From contig NZ_NBYX01000022.1 of NCBI RefSeq assembly GCF_002099195.1, forward strand, positions 38,526 to 102,525: DNA of 64,000 bases, given 5' to 3'. This DNA comes from Burkholderia puraquae (lineage in GTDB: Bacteria > Pseudomonadota > Gammaproteobacteria > Burkholderiales > Burkholderiaceae). Below are positions 8,643 to 15,805 of this stretch, one piece after another. How positions within the stretch are numbered: the stretch's first letter is position 1; every line of letters begins with the position of its first letter. The notes below the pieces were generated by a model. The model searched no databases. It was not told the DNA's origin and saw nothing but the letters and a program-made list of their open reading frames with translations. The position numbers were made by a program, and so were the translations under genes.

Positions 8643-9965
8643 TCACCCCGCACGCCTCAACGTGAGCCGCGCTTCCAGCCCGCCGCCGTCCGTCCGATTG
8701 TTCAGCGTGAGCGTGCCGCCCATCGCGAGCGCGAGCTGCTTCGCGATCGCCAGGCCCAGCCCCGTTCCGCCCGTCTCGCGGTTGCGCGACGTCTCCACGC
8801 GCCGGAACGGCTCGAACACCGCGTCGAGCTGATCGTCGGGAATGCCGGGCCCGCGATCAAGCACCGCGATCACCGCGCCGCCGTCCGGCGCGGCCTGCAC
8901 GTCGATCTCGGCCGCGCCCGAGAACTTCAGCGCGTTGTCGACGAGGTTGCCGACGATGCGGCGCAGCGCCTTCGGCCGCGTGACGAGCGCGAGCGGTGCG
9001 CGGCTGTGCAGCGCGACGTCCTGCCCCGCATCCGTGTAGTCGCACACGATGCTGTCGAGCAGCGCATCGAGATCGATGCGGCGCGCGGCTTCCTCGGTGC
9101 CGTGCAGCGTCCGCGCATACGCGACGCCCTCCTTCACCAGATGCTCCATCTCGAGCAGGTCCTGGCGCAGCTTCGCGCCCTGCGCGTCGTCGTCCATCAT
9201 GTCGGCGCGCAACCGCATCCGCGTGATCGGCGTCTGCAGGTCGTGCGAGATCGATGCGAGGATCTGCATGCGCTCGGCCATGTACTGCGCGATGCGATCC
9301 TGCATCGCGTTGAATGCCCGGGCGGCGCGCGCGACTTCCGACGGCCCGCTCTCGTTCAGCCGCTCGCCCTTCAGGTCGGGGCCGAGCGCATCGGCGGCCT
9401 GCGCGAGCTGCTTGAGCGGCCGGGTCGCGAGCCGCACCGCGAGCCAGCAGCACGCGGCCAGCACCGCGAGCTGCAGCACGAGCACGACCGGCAGCCAGCC
9501 CGACAGCGGCACCGTCGACATCGGATGGATGTCGATCGTCAGCGGCGACCCGTCGGTCAGGCGCAGATGCACCTGCAGATGTTCGCGGTCGCCGGGGATC
9601 GCGTTCGCGGTCAGCGGGTAGTCGCCGCCGATGCCGTCGGAAATCGACCGCTCGACGCGCGCCGACAGCCGCGCTTCCGGCGGCGTGCCGGTCTCGCCGG
9701 GCCCGAGGATGAACGCATAGCTGCGCCGCGCGAGGCGCGGCAGCCACGCGGCCCGCTCGGCCGGCGGCAGGTGGTCGAGCAGCGCGACCGAGCTCGCAAC
9801 CTCGCGCTCGATGTAGCCCATCATCAGGTTGGTGGTCGCCTGGTCGCGCTCGGTCACGGTGAGCCAGAACGACAGCGTCTGCGCGAGCGCAAGGCCCACG
9901 CACAGGATCAGCGCGAGCCGCGCGAACAGCGAGCGCGGCCAGTGCCACGGCATGCGCGCGCTCAT
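8643..9965 (-). CDS. Sensor histidine kinase (EnvZ/OmpR-type two-component system)
   Basis: A 440-residue inner-membrane kinase: transmembrane helix 1 (about 14-36), a periplasmic sensor of about 120 residues, transmembrane helix 2 (about 158-178), HAMP linker (about 179-232), dimerisation/phosphoacceptor helix with SISHDLQTPITRMRLR (H241), then N box DNALKFS, G1 DRGPGIPDDQ, F box FEPFRR and G2 GGTGLGLAIAK. It senses an unknown envelope signal and phosphorylates the regulator encoded just upstream. Its start overlaps that gene's stop (ATGA), so they are translationally coupled. Confidence 0.93.
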   Translation of the reverse strand: MSARMPWHWPRSLFARLALILCVGLALAQTLSFWLTVTERDQATTNLMMGYIEREVASSVALLDHLPPAERAAWLPRLARRSYAFILGPGETGTPPEARLSARVERSISDGIGGDYPLTANAIPGDREHLQVHLRLTDGSPLTIDIHPMSTVPLSGWLPVVLVLQLAVLAACCWLAVRLATRPLKQLAQAADALGPDLKGERLNESGPSEVARAARAFNAMQDRIAQYMAERMQILASISHDLQTPITRMRLRADMMDDDAQGAKLRQDLLEMEHLVKEGVAYARTLHGTEEAARRIDLDALLDSIVCDYTDAGQDVALHSRAPLALVTRPKALRRIVGNLVDNALKFSGAAEIDVQAAPDGGAVIAVLDRGPGIPDDQLDAVFEPFRRVETSRNRETGGTGLGLAIAKQLALAMGGTLTLNNRTDGGGLEARLTLRRAG

Positions 9966-10702
9966 GGCGTACCGTCGACGGCGGTCACGGCCGACGAGAA
10001 CACATAGCCCTCGTTGCGCAGCGTCTTGATGTAGCGCGGTTCGCGCGCGCCGTCGCGCAGGCGCTGGCGCAGCCGGCTCACGAGCAGGTCGATCGACCGG
10101 TCGAACGGGTCGGACTGGCGCCCCTGCGTGAGATTGAGCAACTGGTCGCGCGTCAGCACGCGCTGCGGGTTGTCGAGAAACACGCGCAGCAACCGGTATT
10201 CGGCGCCGCTCAACGCGACCAGCGTGCCTTCGGCATCGAGCAGGTGGCGCCCGGTCGTGTCGAGCCGCCATTCGCCGAATGCGAGCATCTCGGCCGTTTC
10301 CGTCACCTGCATGCCGGGCGGCAGCATGCGCGCGCGGCGCAGCACCGAGCGGATCCGCGCGAGCAGTTCGCGCACCGCAAACGGCTTGGCCAGGTAGTCG
10401 TCGGCACCCATCTCGAGGCCGATGATGCGGTCGGTTTCCTCGCCGCGCGCGGTCAGCATCAGAACGGGCACCGTCCGGAACTTGCCGGCGCGCAGGTCGC
10501 GGCACAGCGTGAGGCCGTCCTCGCCGGGCATCATCAGGTCGAGCACGATCAGGTCGGGCGCGCCGTCGTCCAGCACGTTGCGCATCTCGCGGCCGTTCGC
10601 GGCCAGCGACACGCGCATGCCGTTCTTCTCCAGGTAATCCGCGATCAGTTCGCGGATCGCGCGATCGTCGTCGACGATCAGCACGTGGTCGATCTTGTCC
10701 AT
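9962..10702 (-). CDS. OmpR/PhoB-family response regulator
   Basis: A 246-residue DNA-binding regulator. The receiver domain (about 4-120) has the acidic pocket DDD (11-13), phosphoacceptor D55 in VLDLMMPGEDG, LTARG and the conserved Lys in AKPF. The C-terminal winged-helix domain (about 145-240) contains LSGAEYRLLRVFLDNPQRVLTRDQLL and RSIDLLVSRLRQRL. It pairs with the histidine kinase that follows on the same strand. The start at 10702 places the receiver at the normal distance from the N-terminus. It diverges from a thioredoxin-like gene across 225 bp; regulation of that gene is possible but not shown. Confidence 0.94.
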   Translation of the reverse strand: MDKIDHVLIVDDDRAIRELIADYLEKNGMRVSLAANGREMRNVLDDGAPDLIVLDLMMPGEDGLTLCRDLRAGKFRTVPVLMLTARGEETDRIIGLEMGADDYLAKPFAVRELLARIRSVLRRARMLPPGMQVTETAEMLAFGEWRLDTTGRHLLDAEGTLVALSGAEYRLLRVFLDNPQRVLTRDQLLNLTQGRQSDPFDRSIDLLVSRLRQRLRDGAREPRYIKTLRNEGYVFSSAVTAVDGTP

Positions 10703-10927
10703 GAGTCGTTGTCGGTGTCGTAGTTCGGGCAGGCGATGTCCGCTTTTATACCGCACGGCGGGCAGGCGTTTGTATCCCAATGTATCGCGCCGCCGCGACG
10801 ACACACAACATTGCACACGCGCGGCCTGCCGGACACATCGCAGATACGTCGGCGCCGCCTAATGGGGCCTGTCGAAACCCGTCCGGCCGCCGCCTTCGAG
10901 CGGCGGCCTCCCGTTCAGGAGAACGCC

Positions 10928-11500
10928 ATGCTGCCCCGACTCAAGATCGCCGCCCTCGTCTTCGCCCTTGCCGCCACGGCCGGGCTCGCCGCCTTCGCGG
11001 GCACCCGCGACGACGCGGGCATGCCGACTTCTCAAGCCGGCACGGCGGCGCCCGATTTCACCGGCATCGACCGCTGGCACAACAGCGCGCCGCTGACGCT
11101 CGGCCAGTTGCACGGCAAGGTCGTGCTCGTCGATTTCTGGACGTACTCGTGCATCAACTGCATTCATACGATTCCGTACGTGAAGGCGTGGGACCGGAAG
11201 TATCGCGACCAGGGGCTCGTCGTGGTCGGCGTGCATACGCCGGAATATCCGTTCGAACGCGACGCGGGCAACGTCGCCGATGCGATCAAGCGCTTCGGCA
11301 TCCGGTACCCGGTCGCGCAGGACAACCGCTACGACACGTGGCGCGCGTACGGGAACCAGTATTGGCCCGCGCTGTACCTGATCGATGCGAACGGCAAGGT
11401 CGTCTATACGCGGTATGGCGAAGGCGGGTATGACGAGACCGAGGCCGCGATTCGGGGCGCGCTGGCGCAGGCGGGGGAAGGCGGAAAACGGCCGCAATAG
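10928..11500 (+). CDS. TlpA/DipZ-like thioredoxin-family protein, exported
   Basis: A 190-residue protein with a hydrophobic N-terminal signal or anchor (about 5-25), then a thioredoxin fold: VVLVDFWTYSCINC with redox pair C75-C78 and the cis-Pro region QYWPALYLIDANGKVVY. The WTYSCINCIHTIPYVKAW signature is that of the DipZ/ResA-like AhpC/TSA-Redoxin group rather than DsbA. It probably acts as a periplasmic thiol-disulfide oxidoreductase. Ribosome site CAGGAGA is well placed before the ATG at 10928. Divergent from the two-component regulator. Confidence 0.88.
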   Translation: MLPRLKIAALVFALAATAGLAAFAGTRDDAGMPTSQAGTAAPDFTGIDRWHNSAPLTLGQLHGKVVLVDFWTYSCINCIHTIPYVKAWDRKYRDQGLVVVGVHTPEYPFERDAGNVADAIKRFGIRYPVAQDNRYDTWRAYGNQYWPALYLIDANGKVVYTRYGEGGYDETEAAIRGALAQAGEGGKRPQ

Positions 11501-11692
11501 GTGTAAGGGGAGCCGTGGGAAAATCGATCAAAAATAGCGATCACGCGCCCCCCCGGATTCGTAACCCGTGGCGTATGGTTTCCCCCACGATAGTTGCGGG
11601 TTCAACCTTGCCGTTTTAGGAACCCCTATCAATTTCGAGATGCACTATCGCGCCACGTGGCTACGATGACGGCTTTCCGAGAGGGCCGGTCA

Positions 11693-12250
11693 ATGAAAAG
11701 AAGAATTGCAGTCGTTGGCGATAGTCTTTCAAGCGGCGGGACAGTTAACGCATACGACGCTCCGCCGTTCCGTGTACACGGGCATCAAGCAGCCCTAATC
11801 GGGGGTAACGCATTCTGCACCGCGTGCCAATGCGTGGGCACCATCGCGAAGGCCGGGGGCCCATACCGAATCAAGTTCCGAGGAGAGGTCGCGCTGGATA
11901 ATGATGTAGTCATGTGCAACTGCGCAACTCCGCCACACATCGTTGCATTGCTTGCCGGCGAAGCGTGGTGCAACGATGGGATAAAGGGTCTCGGGGAAGT
12001 CGTTTCGAGCCGCACGCTAACGGGTGAGATCGTATCGGTCAGGAAAGGCACTTTCGACGAGCGGGTGAGGGCGACCAAGGAGGTAACGGAAGGGTTGCCC
12101 TACTATATCGAGACCGATGACGGCCGTATGCATTTTGGGCGTCTTGACGCAAGCGGCAAACTACCCCGTATCCATACCGGAGACGAGGCGAGCGATTACA
12201 CCGTCTACTGGGGCGATGACGCGCTCTCGAAGCAAACGGGGAGTAATTGA
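11693..12250 (+). CDS. PAAR-domain protein with C-terminal extension (T6SS spike tip)
   Basis: A 185-residue protein. Residues 1 to about 92 form a PAAR domain: VVGDSLSSGGTV at the start, HGHQAALIGGNAFC, and later cysteine/histidine-rich segments (FCTACQC, VMCNCATPPH) in keeping with the zinc-binding tip. PAAR proteins cap the VgrG spike of type VI secretion systems and carry effectors. Residues about 93-185 form an extension that was not recognised and may dock the effector encoded next. The stop overlaps the next start (TGATG), which ties the two together. Base composition and codon use are visibly less GC-rich than neighbouring genes, suggesting acquisition. No vgrG or T6SS structural genes are nearby, so this would be orphan cargo. 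Confidence 0.85.
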   Translation: MKRRIAVVGDSLSSGGTVNAYDAPPFRVHGHQAALIGGNAFCTACQCVGTIAKAGGPYRIKFRGEVALDNDVVMCNCATPPHIVALLAGEAWCNDGIKGLGEVVSSRTLTGEIVSVRKGTFDERVRATKEVTEGLPYYIETDDGRMHFGRLDASGKLPRIHTGDEASDYTVYWGDDALSKQTGSN

Positions 12251-12882
12251 TGCCACATACCGGTCCCACGAAAGTGCGCACTACCAACACCAAAGGTTCA
12301 GAGAAAGAGGTGCCATTGGCAGGCGTCACTTTCAAAGAGCTTTGGGACAGCTACCCGTCCGGCAATCCGTATGACAACCCAGCATATACCAATCAATGCG
12401 CCATTCGCGTCAGCGTTACTCTGCACCGCGTCGGTGTCGGAATGAAATCGTTCAATGCAAAGAACGTCAGACCGATGTCGGGCGCAAAGACGATCGGCCG
12501 TATCCTGCTTGACGGGAAACCCACGGCGACACGCGCTGATGAGCTGGGCGCATGGTTGCAACTACAGCCGTTCGCAGGTATTCCCAAAGCAGAAAACATT
12601 ACCGGGGAGGATTGGGAGGCGAAGGTCAAAGGCTGCACCGGTATCATCCAGTTCTCCCGGTACTGGACACGCAGCGGCGAATCAACCGAGAACGCGAGTG
12701 GCGGCCACATTGATCTGTGGAACGGATCGCGCTTGACGGTCAGCGGATTTTGGGGCGGGTTCGCGACATGGGGGCGTTATTTAGGCGCCAGGTCTGTTCG
12801 TCAAGGGGCGACCATACTCGGCGACGCATCGTATTCTGATCTTGCCGGCTCGAAGCAAATCCTATTTTGGGAAATCAAGTGA
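12250..12882 (+). CDS. tae4: Type VI amidase effector, Tae4 family
   Basis: A 210-residue putative peptidoglycan amidase. The family signature is clear: FKELWDSYP, then NQCAIRVSVTL with the catalytic cysteine C50, ADELGAWL, a KGCTGIIQF segment, and GGHIDLWNG with the catalytic histidine H153. Tae4 enzymes cut the gamma-D-Glu-mDAP bond of peptidoglycan in the periplasm of rival Gram-negative cells after T6SS delivery. There is no signal peptide, as expected for a T6SS cargo. The ATG at 12250 overlaps the PAAR stop; a TTG codon one residue earlier is the only alternative. The downstream gene overlaps its stop by GTGA, the usual effector-immunity order. Confidence 0.9.
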   Translation: MPHTGPTKVRTTNTKGSEKEVPLAGVTFKELWDSYPSGNPYDNPAYTNQCAIRVSVTLHRVGVGMKSFNAKNVRPMSGAKTIGRILLDGKPTATRADELGAWLQLQPFAGIPKAENITGEDWEAKVKGCTGIIQFSRYWTRSGESTENASGGHIDLWNGSRLTVSGFWGGFATWGRYLGARSVRQGATILGDASYSDLAGSKQILFWEIK

Positions 12883-13193
12883 AACGACTTGCGATATCGC
12901 TCTGCGGCTTTTTGTTCGGGCTGCTGGTCGCATGGGTATTTGTCTACGCGCTCAGCCGCGTTCACTTGGTCAAACCTGACCATATCGCCACGGGCTGCCA
13001 TGAACTGGACAAATGCCCGACGCCGTGGTGGATTGCACCCGTATTGATTTCGTATTTTTTTGGTCCCGCGATCGCTTTCGGCACACTCAACGCGGTCGCC
13101 TGGAAGCGTTGGCGCACTCGAACATGGGCACTGTGGAGTGCCGCGATTCTCTTCGTGACCACCGCCCTATACATTGTCGATTACGTCATGTAA
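12879..13193 (+). CDS. Small three-helix membrane protein, candidate immunity protein
   Basis: A 104-residue protein starting at GTG 12879, which overlaps the effector stop (GTGA); no ATG lies at a sensible place. Three hydrophobic helices are seen (about 4-25, 51-74, 82-103). The basic N-terminus (MKR) and basic loop KRWRTR (76-81) argue that these are cytoplasmic, which places residues about 26-50, with cysteines C40 and C46 in ATGCHELDKC, on the periplasmic side. It does not resemble Tai4, the soluble periplasmic immunity protein known for Tae4. Position and overlap make it the best immunity candidate. Function is inferred; no family was recognised. Confidence 0.7.
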   Translation: MKRLAISLCGFLFGLLVAWVFVYALSRVHLVKPDHIATGCHELDKCPTPWWIAPVLISYFFGPAIAFGTLNAVAWKRWRTRTWALWSAAILFVTTALYIVDYVM

Positions 13194-13340
13194 TGAATCG
13201 CCTGACCTGTACGACACGTGCTGGCTTCCTTCACCGGCATGTGTCTGCCCTACAAGGTTCGGACGCGTCGAGGAAAACCCGTCTACATTTGCGCGGTATT
13301 GTGGTCCAGGCAAGGAGCCCCTCACCTCGCGACCGCACGA

Positions 13341-13979
13341 TTATTCATTCTTGCGGTCCGCCTCCGCGAGCATCGCTTCCCCGATCGCGAGCTTCCCATC
13401 CGCGACCAGCGCTTCGCCGGCGCCCCGGATATCGGCCTCCGCCTTGTTCTGCCCGAGCTTGCGCTTGCCGACGAGCCGCGTGATCTCGATCTGCAACCCG
13501 ACGATCGCCTCCAGCATCGTGTCGAGATAATCCGCCGGCGCGTCGCCCATCTTCCACGGCACCGGCTGCGACGCCTCGTGCGTGCGCGTCAGCCGGGCGA
13601 CCACGCCGCGCACGAACTTCGCGTCGTCGCGCACCGTGATGCGGCCGTGCGCATGCACGACCACGTAGTTCCAGGTCGGCACCTGCCGGTGCGCCACATG
13701 CTTGCTCGGATACCAGGTCGGCGAGATGTACGCGTCGCCCGCGCGGAAGATCACGAGCACCTCGTCGCCGTTCGCGACGTCCTGCCAGACCGGATTCGCA
13801 CGCGCGACGTGCGCATGCAGTTCGCCGAGCCCGCCGTCGCTGGGCAGCAGCTCGAACGGGATGTGGTTCGCGTCGAGCCCGCTGTTGCCGTGCGTGATCA
13901 GGCTGCCGAACGGATGCTGCACGATCAGCTCGCGCAGTGCGTCGGGGTTGGGTTCGTTGAAATCGGCGGGGACGTACAT
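13341..13979 (-). CDS. PaiB-like FMN-binding negative transcriptional regulator
   Basis: A 212-residue protein opening MYVPADFNEPNPDALRELI, with ITHGNSGLDANHIPFELL, HAHVARANPVW, VIFRAGDAYISPTWYPSK and VPTWNYVVVHAHG, the complete hallmark set of the PaiB/FMN_bind_2 family. Named as transcriptional repressors in Bacillus, these proteins have a flavin-reductase-like split-barrel fold and may be flavin or PLP-metabolism enzymes. The gene diverges from a MocR-type PLP regulator, a very common pairing in proteobacteria, so it is probably the regulator's target. Confidence 0.9.
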   Translation of the reverse strand: MYVPADFNEPNPDALRELIVQHPFGSLITHGNSGLDANHIPFELLPSDGGLGELHAHVARANPVWQDVANGDEVLVIFRAGDAYISPTWYPSKHVAHRQVPTWNYVVVHAHGRITVRDDAKFVRGVVARLTRTHEASQPVPWKMGDAPADYLDTMLEAIVGLQIEITRLVGKRKLGQNKAEADIRGAGEALVADGKLAIGEAMLAEADRKNE

Positions 13980-14047
13980 GTCGGCTCCACGGTCGTGCGG
14001 GGGTTGGAATGGATCAGGCGCTGGTCCGTCATGCGTCGATTGTGGCT

Positions 14048-14079
14048 CCAAACTGGTTTATTCTGTAGAGCCGGTTTGG
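14048..14079. promoter_or_regulatory. Inverted repeat, probable MocR operator
   Basis: CCAAACTGG and CCGGTTTGG face each other with a 14-base AT-rich spacer (14057-14070); eight of nine positions pair. It lies between the divergent PaiB-like and MocR-like genes, 24 bases before the latter's start. MocR regulators usually bind such repeats to control themselves and the divergent gene. Confidence 0.55.
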
Positions 14080-14102
14080 AACAATTTCAGAAGACCAGAA
14101 TC

Positions 14103-15611
14103 ATGGCAAGAACGGCGCGGAACGTCGAAATCCCGTCGCTCGGCGTGCTCGATCGCGCAGCCGGCGACCTGAGCCGCCAGCTCGCGCAGGCGCTGCGCGA
14201 AGCCGTGCGGCGCGGCGACATCCGGCCCGGCGACACGCTGCCGTCCACACGGCTGCTCGCCACGTCGCTGCAGGTGGCACGCGGCACCGTCGTCGATGCA
14301 TATGCGCAGCTCGTCGCCGAAGGCTTCCTCGAATCGCGCGGCGGCGCGGGCACACGGGTCGCGAACGCGCTCGCGGAGCCGCCGCCCAGCGCCGAACCCG
14401 TGCCGCCTGCGCCACGCCGGCGAGCGGCGCACGCCGGCCTGCCCGAGCCAGCCGCCACCTTTGCGCGGATCGCCCGGGAATTCAGCCCGCTGCCGGCCAT
14501 GCCGTTCGCGATCTCGGTGCCGATCGGCCTCACCGCGCCCGACGACATCTGGCGCCGGCTCGGCAACCGCCTGCGCGCACGCGGCGCCGGCGCGCCGTCC
14601 GGCTATGCCGATCCGCAAGGCGCGCTGCCGCTGCGGGAAGCGATCGCCGACTACGTGCGCCGCTCGCGCTCGGTGCGCTGCGATGCCGGCCAGGTCGTGA
14701 TCACAAGCGGCACGCAGCAGGGGCTGCATCTCGCGAGCCAGGTGCTGCTCGGCGCGAACGATCAGGCGTGGGTCGAGAATCCGGCCTATCGCGGCATCAC
14801 CGCGCTGCTCGACAGCACGGGGCGGCACGACGCGATGGTGCGGGTGCCGGTCGACGCCGAAGGCATCGACGTCGACGCGGGCATCCGCGTCGCGCCGCAT
14901 GCACGTGTCGCGTTCGTCACGCCGTCGCACCAGTATCCGCTCGGCATGCCGCTCAGCATGGCGCGGCGCAATGCCCTGCTCGCATGGGCACGCGCGCGGC
15001 GCGCCTGGGTGGTCGAGGACGATTACGACAGCGAGTTGCGCTACGAAGGCTATCCGTTCCCGTCGCTGCAGGGGCTCGCCCCCGATCGCGTGATCTACCT
15101 CGGCACGTTCAGCAAGATCCTGTTTCCGTCGCTGCGGCTCGGCTACGTGATCGCGCCCGACGATCTCGTGCCGGCGTTCTGCGGCGCACGCGTGCTGATG
15201 GACCGCCATGCACCGACCGCCGACCAGCACGTGCTGGCCGCGTTCATCGCGGAAGGCCATCTCGACCGCCACATCCGCCGCGTGCGCGGCGTGTATGCGG
15301 AGCAGCGCGCGCTGCTGATCGACACGCTCGGTGCGCAGCTGCCGCGCGAACGCGCGTGGGTACAGCCGGGCGACCAGGGGATGCACGTCGTGCTGTGGCT
15401 CGCGGAAGGCATCGACGATCTCGACGTGGTCGCGCGCGCCGCGCAGGCCGGCGTCGCGGTGCGCGCGGTGTCGCCGATGTTCGCGCCGGGCACGGCCCGC
15501 CCGGGGCTCGTGCTGGGCTTCGGCGGGTTTGGTCGCGCGCAGATGGAAGCGGCCGCGCAGCGGCTCGCGGATGTCGTCGCCACGGCCGCCGCCGACGTCG
15601 CGCCGCGCTGA
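14103..15611 (+). CDS. MocR/PdxR-type GntR regulator with aminotransferase domain
   Basis: A 502-residue fusion. The N-terminal GntR winged helix (about 20-88) has LREAVRRGDIRPGDTLPSTRLLA and the recognition part VARGTVVDAYAQLVAEGFL. A linker leads to a fold-type I aminotransferase domain with TSGTQQGLHL, the PLP-pairing Asp in EDDYDSELRY and the PLP lysine K338 in YLGTFSKILFPSLRLGY. MocR proteins sense PLP or amino compounds rather than catalyse. ATG 14103 gives the usual N-terminus; the frame stays open upstream to 13218 but that part is antisense to the paiB-like gene and lacks a start signal. Confidence 0.92.
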   Translation: MARTARNVEIPSLGVLDRAAGDLSRQLAQALREAVRRGDIRPGDTLPSTRLLATSLQVARGTVVDAYAQLVAEGFLESRGGAGTRVANALAEPPPSAEPVPPAPRRRAAHAGLPEPAATFARIAREFSPLPAMPFAISVPIGLTAPDDIWRRLGNRLRARGAGAPSGYADPQGALPLREAIADYVRRSRSVRCDAGQVVITSGTQQGLHLASQVLLGANDQAWVENPAYRGITALLDSTGRHDAMVRVPVDAEGIDVDAGIRVAPHARVAFVTPSHQYPLGMPLSMARRNALLAWARARRAWVVEDDYDSELRYEGYPFPSLQGLAPDRVIYLGTFSKILFPSLRLGYVIAPDDLVPAFCGARVLMDRHAPTADQHVLAAFIAEGHLDRHIRRVRGVYAEQRALLIDTLGAQLPRERAWVQPGDQGMHVVLWLAEGIDDLDVVARAAQAGVAVRAVSPMFAPGTARPGLVLGFGGFGRAQMEAAAQRLADVVATAAADVAPR

Positions 15612-15805
15612 ACGGGCAGCACCTGCGAGACGACAGCCCGGCCGCGATTCGTCTGCGGAATCGCGGCTGCGCGCACCGTAAAAGATTGTCGGCGAGCAAC
15701 AAACGTAATCGTCTGTAAATCCTGCAAGCAAACGGCCGTTTTGACCGTCGTCGCACGTGCGCCGTTTGCTAGGATCGCGCGTCTTCCATCCGCGCTCCTG
15801 CCGCC

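Noticed and set aside
13218..14102. Extending the MocR-type gene upstream, since the frame stays open
   Set aside because: The extra region is antisense to the PaiB-like gene, would bury the operator, and the product would not resemble the family's N-terminus.
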